NCBI GenBank assembly: GCA_963575745.1 | Contig: CAUYUJ010022078.1 | Span: forward strand, 90,001 to 128,871 | Direction: 5' to 3' | Length of the DNA: 38,871 nucleotides | DNA from: Prorocentrum cordatum | Lineage: Eukaryota; Sar; Dinophyceae; Prorocentrales; Prorocentraceae | Shown: piece after piece, positions 28,291 to 38,520 of the stretch | Position numbering within the stretch: position 1 is the first letter of the stretch | How the letters are laid out: every line of letters begins with the position of its first letter | The notes under the pieces: model-generated | What the model saw: the letters and a program-made list of their open reading frames with translations, nothing else | What the model was told of the DNA's origin: nothing | The model's database searches: none | Program-made: the position numbers and the translations under genes

Positions 28291-28595
28291 CGACTCGCCC
28301 GTTAGTTCTCGCCCGCCCGACCCGCCTGTTGGGGTCCGCCCGTTCAACCCGCATCTTAGGGTCCACCTGCTCGCCCGCTTGGAAGCCCGCCCGATCGCTC
28401 CAGTGTCCTGCGCCAGCTATATGTGTCAGGCACGGAATGAGCACCCCCAAAGGGGGTCCGATCGAAGACGAAAAGGGCGGGTATCGCTGGTTCTGGTGTA
28501 TACGTGCTGTATGACACGCGAACAACGCAGAGCGAACAATTCTTAACATGATCGGTTTCTCACTTCTTGCCGACAATTACTGGTTACCGCCCCCC

Positions 28596-28860
28596 CTGGG
28601 GAGGAGGAGGAGGAGGAGGAGGAAAAGGAAAAGGAGGAGGAGGAGGAGGAGGAGGAGGAGAATGAGGAGGAGGAGGAGGAGGAAGCGGTAGCTCCTCCTC
28701 CTCCTCCGCCTCCTCCTCCCGCTCAGCCTGCAACCTCCCGGGCCCCCACGAGCCTCCCTGGAGGCCCCTTCTGAACCCCACCGATACATTCTAAAACTGT
28801 CCTCCTCCTCCTGCTCCTCCTCCTCCTCCTCCTCCCGAGGCTCTGCTCCAATTGCCCGGA
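28596..28860. repeat. GGA/TCC tracts forming an inverted purine-pyrimidine repeat
   Basis: (GGA)n at 28600-28683 is followed by GCGGTAGC and (TCC)n at 28690-28722, so the two can pair as a stem. Another (TCC)n tract lies at 28800-28840. It sits just 3' of the AMP deaminase-like gene. Confidence 0.85.
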
Positions 28861-28892
28861 CGGACCCCTCACGGCGACCATCGCCGGCCGAC

Positions 28893-30944
28893 TCAGGGGC
28901 TCCTTGAAGAGGCTGGCCCCGGCTTCGGGGCCGCAGGCGCGCCAGCGCCGGCAGCCGAGAGTGGCGCCAGGCGCGCCAGCAGAGCCGCCTCCGCGTCGCG
29001 CCTCCCCCGCCGGTAGCGCTCGCGGATGCTCTTGTCCTTCGGGCCCTCGGCGCCCGCGCCGTCTCTGCCCTCGGCTTCGCCGGGGGCCCGCAGCTCGGGG
29101 AAACCGCAGCGAGCGGAGGAGTTCAGCGCGACCTCGGCCACGTCCGCCTGCGAGAGACCGAGGGCGCTCCGCGCCAGGGCGTACTCGAGCGCGAGGGCCT
29201 GGTCGCACTGCTGCGAGATGGTGGGGTCCTCTCGGCTACACGCAGGAGTGACCCGGTCCAGAACCGAGCGCGCAACCCGCTGCCATCGGACCGAATTCAG
29301 CCATCTGGGGGCCCTGGTGTGTCCGCACCAACAGGCACTCTGGCGAAAGGTCACTCTTACACGTAGCCGATCCTCCGTGCAGAGCGAGACGCGGACCCCG
29401 GCCCGGAGCAGCCGCGAGAACGCCTGCGCCCCCTGTCCGCCCGCGCCGCCCAGAGAGCGCCTGGAGCTCAGCGACACCGCCACGTCCACCTCGTCCAGCA
29501 CGAACAGGTACTGCAGCGGCGCGTGCTCCGGCAGCGAGCCGCACCTGGACACCCCCGTGGCGCCCAGCATGTAGCCGCACGCCAAGGGCTCCGCCGAAGC
29601 CGCCGCGCAGCGCAAGGGCAGCTCCTGGAGCCCCGCGACGGCGCGCGAAGCATTTAGCGCCTTCAGCCGCGTCCACGCGTGGAAGAGTTGATAGGCTAGC
29701 GGCGGGCTCTGCGCCGCCGTCCACTCCGAAGGCTCTCGGTCAGCCTCCGCCCCCAGCGCCTGGGGCCCGTGGGGCGCGGCTGCGAGCTCCACGGCGCACA
29801 CATCCTCGAGTAGCTTGTGCAGCGCGACCCGCTTCTCCGCGCCCTCCATCGAGGCAGTGGTGGGTGGCCCGAAAGCGTTCTCGAGCAGCTCTCCAAAATT
29901 GAGTACGGAGCGGCGCTCTTTCAATCCCGCATACGCTGCTTGGGGGAGCTGTATGACCCATCGAGCTCGATCGCTCTTCACGTTGAACTCCTCAGCCCAG
30001 CGAGCCATGTCGCCCCACGAGCCGCTCTCTGGGCTCAGGGGCAGCCGGTACTCGGCGTACGCCGCGCCGCCGCTCGCCGCATCCGTTGCCTCGAGGAGGC
30101 CGAAGCTTGCCAAGACCGCCTCGGCTAGGAATTGCCCCCTGGCGTGGTTGGATATACGGGAGAACACCCCGCACAAGGTGCTGGCGCTCGGCATCGGCAC
30201 ATCTGCGTCCCAGGTGAGGTCCGACGGGCATGGAGGCCTTCCCAACTGCTCCGCCAAGTCTGCCAAGGTCTTGCCTGGCGCGACCTCCGCGCCCTTGGCG
30301 TCCTCGCCCTCCACCCTGCGCCTGAAGAGCTCCATCACGCGGCAGGGCGCCAGCGCCCGGGCCAGCTGCACGCAGCAGTCGACTCTGGGAAGCGGCGGCG
30401 CGGCGAGCGCTTCGGCCTCCTCCGCCTCGCCGTTGAGGGCCTCGTGGACTTCGAACAGGCCCCGCAGCTGCGCCAGCCTTCTTTCGCAGAAGGCCCAGAC
30501 CTGGGGACTGCCCAGGATCGCCAACAACCGCTCGTAGTCGGCGCGGAACTCGGGCCACGCGATCGCCACCGAGCCGCCTTTGTCCGCGGACGCCGCCTCC
30601 CCGCCCTGTGGGGCCCTGGGTTGGTGCTCGCGGTACTTGCGGCGAAGGGTCCGGGCCTCCTCCAGCAAGGACCCCGCCCGCGCGGCGTCGGCGCCCATCG
30701 CGTTCACCGCGGCACGGACTTCCACCGTACTGAAATCGTCTTCCATGGGTACGTCCGACAATACGGCGGTCCGCGACCTCTGCTTGCCGCCTGGGGAGCC
30801 GTCCAGGCGGAAGCGCCGGTCGACGAAGGTGGACATGAATTTCCCCACGTCCTTCGGGCGGTGGAACCCCAATTCGAACAGCAAGTCGCTGACCATGCTG
30901 GGGACATCGTGCTGCGCGAAATACGCGTCCACGTCAGTCTCCAT
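28893..30944 (-). CDS. AMP deaminase-like protein lacking catalytic residues (putative pseudoenzyme), with N-terminal docking-like segment
   Basis: AMP deaminase converts AMP to IMP on a zinc-binding barrel. This intact 683-codon frame keeps the family's blocks in order: AWPEFRADYERLLAILGSPQ (129-148), RVD (187-189), YAEYRLPLSPESGSWGDMAR (296-315), ARWVIQLPQAAY (327-338), LNFGELLENAF (348-358), PSEWTA (405-410), APLQYLFVLDEVDVAVSLSS (475-494) and LALEYALARSALGLS (584-598). The active site is replaced: the HxH ligands are C191 and Q193, the HxGE block has A447 and S450, the next His is R467, and the Asp pair is E524-D525. Residues 6-42 (AYFAQHDVPSMVSDLLFELG...) resemble an RII-alpha/DPY-30-type dimerization and docking motif. 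Codons 529-578 may be an intron. The ATG at 30944 follows a relict SL. It is probably regulatory rather than an active enzyme. Confidence 0.78.
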   Translation of the reverse strand: METDVDAYFAQHDVPSMVSDLLFELGFHRPKDVGKFMSTFVDRRFRLDGSPGGKQRSRTAVLSDVPMEDDFSTVEVRAAVNAMGADAARAGSLLEEARTLRRKYREHQPRAPQGGEAASADKGGSVAIAWPEFRADYERLLAILGSPQVWAFCERRLAQLRGLFEVHEALNGEAEEAEALAAPPLPRVDCCVQLARALAPCRVMELFRRRVEGEDAKGAEVAPGKTLADLAEQLGRPPCPSDLTWDADVPMPSASTLCGVFSRISNHARGQFLAEAVLASFGLLEATDAASGGAAYAEYRLPLSPESGSWGDMARWAEEFNVKSDRARWVIQLPQAAYAGLKERRSVLNFGELLENAFGPPTTASMEGAEKRVALHKLLEDVCAVELAAAPHGPQALGAEADREPSEWTAAQSPPLAYQLFHAWTRLKALNASRAVAGLQELPLRCAAASAEPLACGYMLGATGVSRCGSLPEHAPLQYLFVLDEVDVAVSLSSRRSLGGAGGQGAQAFSRLLRAGVRVSLCTEDRLRVRVTFRQSACWCGHTRAPRWLNSVRWQRVARSVLDRVTPACSREDPTISQQCDQALALEYALARSALGLSQADVAEVALNSSARCGFPELRAPGEAEGRDGAGAEGPKDKSIRERYRRGRRDAEAALLARLAPLSAAGAGAPAAPKPGPASSRSP
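29211..29360 (-). other. Candidate in-frame 150-nt intron in the AMP deaminase-like gene
   Basis: In minus orientation the interval begins GTAAGAG after CGGCTACGT and ends CCATCTCGCAG before CAGTGCGACC. It is exactly 50 codons long and has no stop. Its translation has no counterpart in AMP deaminases. Removal joins TEDRLR to QCDQALALEYALA, which matches the family spacing between the Asp-pair block and the EEYA-type helix. Confidence 0.5.
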
Positions 30945-31002
30945 GGCCCGGGATCTTCGGCTCGGTGCTGCCTAGGAGATCGGCTGCCGCGCTGAGTGAG
31001 GG

Positions 31003-31012
31003 CTTGAGCCAA
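31003..31012 (-). other. Truncated relict spliced leader in the 5'UTR of the AMP deaminase-like gene
   Basis: The minus strand reads TTGGCTCAAG, the last ten bases of the dinoflagellate SL. It is preceded by GCAG then GAT, so an AG acceptor (31015-31016) lies just upstream. The start codon is 59 bases further on (30944). Dinoflagellate genes derived from recycled cDNAs carry such 5'-truncated leaders, because a new leader is trans-spliced on upstream. Ten matching bases could occur by chance, but the position is right. Confidence 0.6.
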
Positions 31013-32000
31013 TCCTGCAGACGCGTCACGCAGGGAATCCCCCCCTGGCTCGACTCCCTTCAGAGCTGGCGCTCGGGACCCCTCAGTGGCACCGCTGTGG
31101 CAACGTTTGGAAGGCCGAACGCAGCCATGGCCAGGAATGAATCCCTTGGCGGACAATGAAACTCAGAAATGGAAGTCCTCAATGGAGCGGAGCTCTCTGG
31201 CGGAAGGGGCGGCCCTAGGTGCCCCGCGTTGGCGGCGCAAATGGGCAATGCAAGTAGGCAATGCTGCTGTGCTTGATGCTCCCAGGAAACTCATGGAACA
31301 CCTGAGAAGGGAGGAGGCCCGGGCCGCTACGCCTTGACGGCACAGGTGGGGCAAATGGGTGGTGCTGGGGGTCCTGGAAGAAAAGAAGGCTCTGCCCGCG
31401 CTGCTGCACCAAAAAATTCTGGGAGGCTCCCGGTATGTTACAGTCGGCGTGCTAACGTAAGGAAGGCAAAGTAAGGAACGAAGGGGCTTTTCTCGCCACG
31501 GCGAGCCTCGACCACAAATACGTTCCCCGACGTAAATCTAAGGAACGGTCCGAACATCGTAGCCCCTCCTGAGTCCAAAGCGGTTCTCATTTCAGAGTCT
31601 TGACTGCATTGGCAGGGTGGGCCACCCTGGACGCCACCCGCTGGTTGTGTAGGTGGGTGGTGCTGCTGCGCCAGGGGCTCCTGGGAGGCTCCTGGGAGGG
31701 GGCGATCCTGGTCGCCACGCGCTGGCGGCGCAGGTGGGCAAATGCCTCTGTGTTGCCACGTCGTCGACAGGCGTCTGCTCAATGGAGGTGCACAGTGGCT
31801 TCCTGTGACTAGCCCCCTCTGGCGCGCTCGCAGGACGACACTGCTGAGCTGCGCCTGTGACACTTCAAACGGGTTTACAACGCGTGTTTAGACAATGCGC
31901 CAGTGTAGCGCTATGGGCAGTCAATGAGCATCATGTTTGAAACACATGGTGATGACGTATATTTGGGCTGACGATGAGCTACTCAGGTCATGCGGTGCAT
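31013..32000. other. GC-rich spacer with degenerate repeat, no gene
   Basis: A loose repeat, CGCTGGCGGCGCAGGTGGGCAAATG or a variant, occurs near 31222, 31330, 31636 and 31719, with GGGAGGCTCC between copies. No open frame is convincing on either strand. Confidence 0.5.
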
Positions 32001-33450
32001 TTTTTCAGATGCGAAGTCAGGATGGGACTAGTGCCAGCCGATTTGTGGTAGTTGTTTGTAGTGAAGCCCTATGTGACATGCGCAATGCAAGCTTGAGGTA
32101 AGACATGTGCATGCACTCCCGATACAAACACGGTTGCCACACGATTCCGTACACCATGACTGAGGGAGAGTGGGGAGGTGGCGAGACGAGAAACAATGAC
32201 CTTTCTGATGATCAACCAAAACCCAATCGATTCAAACCACAGTTCGTGTCCCTGAAACCCGCCACACTGTCTCCCTCCCGCTGTCTCTTTAACCTTTCCG
32301 TGAATCAGTGCCCTCCTTTCGCATGGCTTGCGCAGGGCCTGCTCAGAACGCAGCATGCCTACCAACGTGCATCCATTGAAACCAGTATGCCATGTGTGAG
32401 GGGGAAGGGGGGCGGGGAAAGGGAAGAAGGAGGGTAAGGGTCGGGACGGGTCGTCCTTGTTTGGTCGTTGTGGACGGCATGCGAAAATTTTGCATGTGCT
32501 TGAACCTGTGGGTGCGCAATTCCTAACAACACAACCGCATCGGGATCAGAAACCAGAAATACAACAGACACATGACCATAACCACGGGACATACACATCC
32601 AAGCATACCCAACCAAAGGGCGACGAATGCGATGGCACAACCACGCGGGCGGTGATCTTGAGAAACATACCGACGATAACGATTGTAATCCTCACGGCAC
32701 TGTGCGAAACACAATCACCATGGTCCATGTCGGCAAGCGGTAACCGCTGCATGCCGCAACCGGACAAGCGCCACGTGACTCGGAATGATGTGCCCGGCAT
32801 GCGAAAAAGGCGAGTGAAAACCTCTAAGAGGTCCCACGATCGCTCGTGGAATGTCTCCATGGCAAGCGAAATACCTTAACAAATACCGCCGTACATCATC
32901 CACGGGGTTCTGAAAAATACCCCTCCCTGCATCCCGTTCTTAGACCTCCAAAATGGAACAGTCCGGAGCTGATCGCCGCCGCGCCTCCGCGTTTGCGGGG
33001 CTGCACGGCGGCTGGCACCACTGGCGCGGGAAGGCGGTTGCCACCACTGCAGCACTGACGAACACTGCGTGTCGCTGTGGAGATGCACGCCCCCTTGCCC
33101 ATCTACGTGAATGATTAAATAGTGTCCTTTTTTCATGCTGACCTGGCCTGCAACCGTATACCTGCATCTGGGCGGGTTGCGTTGACTGACCCTACCCAAG
33201 ACGACACAAAGTGTGCGGATCAATATCGCACATAATTACGGTGATGCTAACATGCTTCAGTTGGCACACATATTTTATATGTACACACACAACTGAGCGT
33301 ACGTGAAACCGAATACGTTTTTCCCAACCATCCTGTGGTGCTGGGTCCTCGTTTTGAAGAGACAGCGCCCCGCGCCGCCTCACTCCTCCTTCCTCCTCCC
33401 CCTCCTCCCTTCTCCCATCACTGCCTCTGCACCCCGCACAAGTACACGTT
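32001..33450. other. Unique intergenic DNA, no gene recognised
   Basis: Mixed composition, frames of at most about 140 codons with no domain. A small palindrome-like CATGCGAAAATTTTGCATG lies at about 32479-32497. Confidence 0.5.
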
Positions 33451-33990
33451 CCGTGGGCCCTACAGGGAGCTCCACTTAAGGCCCCAGTGGCAGCGCCCGC
33501 ATGCGGTTCCACCCTCAATTTTGGCACACCTCTCACACGTTGCGTGGGCCCATGGGGAGCTCTACCGATGGCCCCAATGGCAGCGCCCGCATGCAATTCC
33601 ATCCTCCATGTCGGCACACTCCTCACACGTTCCGTGACCCTACATACAGGGAACTCCACTTAAGGCCCCAGTGGCAGCGCCCGCATGCGGTTCCACCCCC
33701 AATCCAGCACAACCTTTTACTCGTTTCGCCGGCCCATAGGGAACCCAACCGAAGACCCCAGTGGCAACGCCAACATGCGGTTCCATCCGCCATTTCGGTG
33801 CACCGCTCACACGCTTCGTGGCCCTAGGGGAGCTCCAGTGGCAGCGCCCGCATGCGGTTCCACTTTTATACGTGTCGTGGACCCCATAGGGAGCTCCACT
33901 TGAGGCCCCACTGGCAGTGCCAGCATGGCGGTCCCGCCACATGTCGGCACACCCTTCACGCGCTCCGTGGCCCCATGAGAAGATTCACCG
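33451..33990 (+). repeat. Minisatellite of about 90 bp, six or more copies
   Basis: Each unit carries CATAGGGAGCTCCACTTAAG or a variant, then CCCAGTGGCAGCGCCCGCAT, then GGCACACCCCTCACACG-like sequence and CGTGG. Units start near 33459, 33549, 33640, 33735, 33822 and 33886. The GGGAGCTCCA segment recalls the module at 545-1500. Confidence 0.85.
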
Positions 33991-34644
33991 ACGGTAATAC
34001 TCACAACGACGGTACCCACATCTGCATATTGTTGGCCCTTCTGCCAAACTAAATTTGAAATGTGCACCGTTATGGTCGGCCCATTGTATTCCACACGGCC
34101 GTCTACCGCAGGCACATATCAAACTTGCTGGCCCCGGGTGGCTACTCGGCGTGAAATACTCCTGCCCCTCTTCAAACACTTCCCCCAAGAGGCCAGTTTC
34201 GCGGGTTTCTAAAAGGGGGGAAGACTCGAACGGAGTCGTGCCAAAACGGTTCGAGCGTAAGTCTTCCAAGGTGCCCCCACATTGCTCCACGTGGCCTGCA
34301 AGATCGCGCAGGATGGTTGAACCTGAGCCTAAATCCTACATTGGCTCCATCATGCGTCCACGAGGCTGGAGCGGGACCAGATCTGCCTTTGAGCCAAGCG
34401 GTCTGGGCCGCTGGTAGGGCTCGGGGTGCTCAGGGACCTTCCGCCCGCCCCAAACAGAAAAAGACTTGAAGCACACAGTGGCCACGGGTGCAGCCTGGGG
34501 ATACGGGGAGGAATGCAGTCAGCAAGGCTCGCCATGCTGCCGAAACGCGATGTTATAACTCACTGTTAATCATGTTTTACGGTGCCACCGCGTGGGCCCC
34601 GAATCGATCGTGTGTACAACACTCGTAACACCCACTTGGTGGAA

Positions 34645-34648
<4 letters not shown>
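33991..34648. other. Unique spacer, no gene recognised
   Basis: No frame with coding signs. The TCGAACGG near 34219 was considered for a tRNA and rejected. Confidence 0.45.
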
Positions 34649-34682
<34 letters not shown>

Positions 34683-34733
34683 GCCTGTGTCTGCGCGTGT
34701 GAGTATGTGTATGTGTGTGTGTGTGTGTGTGTT

Positions 34734-34784
<51 letters not shown>

Positions 34785-34838
34785 GTGTGTGTGTGTGTGT
34801 GTGCGTGTGTGTGTGTGTGCGTTTGTGCGTGTGTCTGG
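34649..34838 (+). repeat. GT dinucleotide microsatellite
   Basis: About 190 bases of (GT)n with occasional GC and GA substitutions. Confidence 0.95.
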
Positions 34839-35400
34839 ATTTTTATGGTGTGCTGGACCTTCTGCGTGAACCCTGTGCGTGCAACCCAACCATGCGGGTC
34901 GAAGCAACCACAAGAAATATTGCGACCCGCAAGGCCAGCGGCGAGAATTCTTTGCCAGAGGAACGGGATCCCCGGCAAATGTGTGGTGTGAAGATGATGC
35001 TATGTTGGTCTCGTTGCTGCTTTGGACAGGTCGTACCGACTGGGCAGTGATATCCGGTAAGCTGATATGTATGGAGTATGTGGGCGCGGAAGAGGGGGCG
35101 AAGACGCGGCGACGATCCGATGCACTCCCTTTTCGCTAACGCGAGGTTGGCCCGCGGTGCCAACCAAGTATCTTGATACGAAACAGCTGCGGATACACAA
35201 TATCGTGCAATAGCAGCAAGCGGCGGCGGTACAAAGACGGCAGGGGAAGATGCTGCACCACTCCCCTCGCAGCGGGATGAGTAGGCCCATAGTGTCAGCT
35301 TCCCTCGAAGCCCCGCGGGTTCCTGAAACTCCCATGCACTTTGCCCCCCCTGGCGCCAACGCCCAAAAACATTTGCAGCGCCGAGGGCGTGGTGCCGATA
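34839..35400. other. Unique spacer, no gene recognised
   Basis: Short overlapping frames on both strands, none with a motif or coding bias. Confidence 0.45.
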
Positions 35401-37564
35401 CTACTGATGGAGCTCACTTGAGGAGGGCCGAAACAAACCGACGAATCTCACAACCAAAATAGCACACGGCATCAAAAGTGAATGTTGGTGTTCTGGGTCT
35501 GAAACTTTGTCCAAATCTTTTTCAACAAGTATGACCACGCCGGCTAACCCGGTATCGACTTCTTCTTTGCCTCTACCGACGATTGAAGCACGCGTGACTA
35601 TCGTTGGTGCACCAATGCTGCTAATTCTTTTCGACAACATTAAGACCCCGTAATCTCCGTTCTTGGCATGGTAGTGCCAGGATGTGTCACAGTTGCCTGC
35701 TCCTGCAGCATCTCGATTCCTGCGATTAGCGGAGCCAGCCCGGCGATCATGTGCATGAGCTCCATCGGCAGACGAGGAACGTGCCTGGCTTCCCGACTGC
35801 AAATCATCTGCTTCTCCATGTCTATAGTCGGCCCAGTTCCCGCGTCTCGTAGCGGCGGGGGGGCCAGGGCGCGGCGTCGCGCCCTCGGCCGCGCGCGAGC
35901 CGCGGCTACTTGGCGTGGGCGCAGACGGCGGCGCAGGCAGCGCAGCGCCGCGCGGCAGCTGCCCAGGCGTCGAAGGGCACCGGAGGCGCCGCCCATGACC
36001 GGCCGCGACGATATGCGCAAGCACCAGCACAGCAACAGGTCGGGAGGCAATTGATTGGTCACCGGCTGTGTCGGTGGCCTCTCTAGCTGCAGGATCTGTG
36101 TCCATTGCTCCTCCTGGCCCGGTGTGCGCGGCGCTGCTGGCTGCGCCAGTGGCGTCCTCCATGGTATTCGCGGCCCCATAAGTGTGGTCCGTCACCAGTT
36201 TGTACTGCAGGCTCTGCATCAACAGTGCCGGTTGATTGCTGAGTCTGAAGACCAATCGGTGTTTGATGATCAACAATAGCCGCGGCAACGTGCATGTTTA
36301 CGTCCGTTTGAGCTTTGGTATTGGTGCAACCGACATCAGTCCCTCCGTGCTGCCTGTACGCTCGCAGAATTACGAATTCAATCGCGGCGGCGCTCTGATC
36401 GTGCTCGATGGTCAATTTGTCTCAGAACTCGGTGTGATCGTCAGTCATCTCTTCATTCCATTCAACCTGGCCCTCGAATTCGATGATGCAGGCCTGAAAC
36501 GAACACGATGCATCTCGCACTTTAGATCTCAAGTAGGACGCCAAATCACTTATGCACTGCTCTACCAGATCTGGGTTCCTGACCGCCTCTCACATATCCG
36601 CACCTAATGCGTGGGTATCTCTCCTGTCCAAATGGTGCCTCCGGATCGACCGATTCATCTGGGCAGCCCACGCACCCTTGTCCTGCAATGAAGCCTGCGA
36701 TGCGTTCTCGAACGATACCCAGGATCCTGAATGACCTAACATCGCGTAAATGGTTAGCGATCTTTTCGCCCCCAGAATCCTACATGCATTTTGAGATTTG
36801 TTGGTAGACACCGTGTGGGTCGATGATTTCTCCATCCTCCAGGTGATCCATCATGCATTGACGCGCGACCCTCTTCGCGATGCGCACAGAGGTCCTACTG
36901 GCAGTCGCCGCAGTCGGGTTATTAGATAAATCCACGGGACCTTGAGATCGGGCCTCAACAGATATGTTCCCCCCGAGATTCTCCAGCGTTGCTCTATCTT
37001 CTGTGACTTTAGCTTCTGTGCGCGCGATTTTGAACGGAAGCTGTCAATTTTCGTCGTCTCCGTCACTATGTGTTTTGATGGGCGGAACAGTCGCAGGTTG
37101 TTGAATATCCCGCGGATCTGGACTCATCGGAAACATATCTTTTCCACCGAAGGTTGGTCGATCGGGGCCCAGGCTCGTCGCGACCACTTTCCTCCTCGCA
37201 ATTGATCTTGGCGTGCGATGCGGGCGGCCCAGAACCCCTTCATGTTCGTTGCCGGTAAATCAAGCCAGTCTGCCTGATGGCGCGCAGGCAAAGGCTGAAC
37301 TTCGCCCGCGTCGCGCGTTAAGTCCGCTGACAGGTAAGTGTCCACTAGCCAATCAGCGGGGGGGGGGTCGTGTCCGTCTGCTGTCATGTCTTCCTCCCAG
37401 ATATCCCATCCCCCATTGGGAACGGACTGGTCGTCGTCAACTCCCGGCCAAACGAAAGCAATCAGGGGTGGGCGCGACATTGGCGCGGCAGTCTGGTCAA
37501 CGCGTTGTCGGAGAGCCGGTCGCCAGTCAGCGGCCTTCGTGCCATCTCCCTGTCCGGGGTTCAA
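35401..37564 (-). pseudogene. Possible decayed protein-coding region, family unknown
   Basis: Several adjoining minus-strand frames read like protein but are broken. 37564-37124: FVWPGVDDDQSVPNGGWDIW, EVQPLPARHQADWLDLP. About 37135-36780: DPRDIQQPATVPPIKTHS, TEDRATLENLGGNISVEA, DHLEDGEIIDPHGVYQQIS. 36835-36080: SLTIYAMLGHSGSWVSFENA, RNPDLVEQCISDLASYLRSK, IIEFEGQVEWNEEMTDDH. 36288-35401: YGVLMLSKRISSIGAPTIVT. Stops inside these frames include TGA at 37044-37046, 36590-36592 and 36422-36424. Each could come from CGA by one C-to-T change. No domain is recognised. Chance frames or unrecognised introns remain possible. Confidence 0.3.
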
Positions 37565-38200
37565 GGCATCGGAGGTGCGGCTCGTGGCGCGTGGGTGGCC
37601 TGTCGTTTGCGTTCTCAGCCTTCCACGACGGAACAGGCCCGGGCTCTTTTGCGCGGTGGGTAATGCCCGCCTTCGATTTTACAAGCCGGGTCTCCTTCTT
37701 TTCATCCATTGGCTCTTATGCATATCGTGCTCCTGCAAGTTGAACTTAGCGTTCGCAGAAGAATTCTCCTGCTGCTGGCGCCTCGTCGTGATCGTTAGGT
37801 TCTCATTTCCTGGCTGGATGCGTTTCGCGAGACCCCGTTTCTGAGGACAGGAACCGACGAACCGACCATGCGTTTTTATATGTTCTTTTGGCACTTAATT
37901 TGGAATCCCTGCGCCGCCGAAGGTTTTTGCAACGATTTCGGCATGCGGGTGCGACGGCGAGCGCGCGTGCATATCGTCCCGTTTTTGCAAACGATTGTTG
38001 GAGTCGATGAATTTCTACAAACGGAAGTGCGCGCGCATTTTTTCGCGCTGGAGGATGGCGGGGGGTTTCGCTGGCCTGGCTCGGATGATGTGATTTCATC
38101 TTTCGGATGGGCGATGGGGCAGAATCACGTGTACATTGCCATGCGAAAGACTTATGATGCGCCTCTAAGCTCATACCTGGGAAATGACGAAAGCATTCTT
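37565..38200. other. No gene recognised
   Basis: A plus-strand frame at 37868-38269 has 133 codons but no motif and runs into the tandem repeat. I do not call it. Confidence 0.4.
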
Positions 38201-38204
38201 TATA

Positions 38205-38520
38205 CTCCAAAAGTGCTCTTCGGTTTTTTTGGGGCAGATGCTCCAAACATGCTCTTCGGTTTCGGTTGAATTTTGACGATGCTCCAAAAATGCTCTTCGG
38301 TTTCGGTTGATTTTTGACGATGCTCCAAAACATGCTCTTCGGTTTCGGTTGAATTTTGACGATGCTCCAAAACGCGCTCTTCGGTTTCGGTTGAATTTTG
38401 GCGATGCTCAAAATGCTCTTCGGTCTCGGTTGAAGTTTGACGATGCTCCAAACAATGCTCTTCGGTTTCGGTTGAATTTTGACGATGCTCCAAAAAATGC
38501 TCGCACGGTTTTAAGCAGTC
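38205..38520 (-). repeat. 42-bp tandem repeat, about seven copies
   Basis: The plus-strand unit is GATGCTCCAAAACATGCTCT followed by TCGGTTTCGGTTGAATTTTGAC. The period is 39-42 bases. Read on the minus strand, 42-base units keep a 14-residue pattern (LEHRQNSTETEEHV), but copies of 39-41 bases change frame, so coding is doubtful. Looser copies, partly with different spacing, continue to about 38700. Confidence 0.85.

Noticed and set aside
34195-34250. TCGAACGGAGT as part of a tRNA gene
   Set aside because: No acceptor stem, D-arm or anticodon arm could be fitted on either strand.
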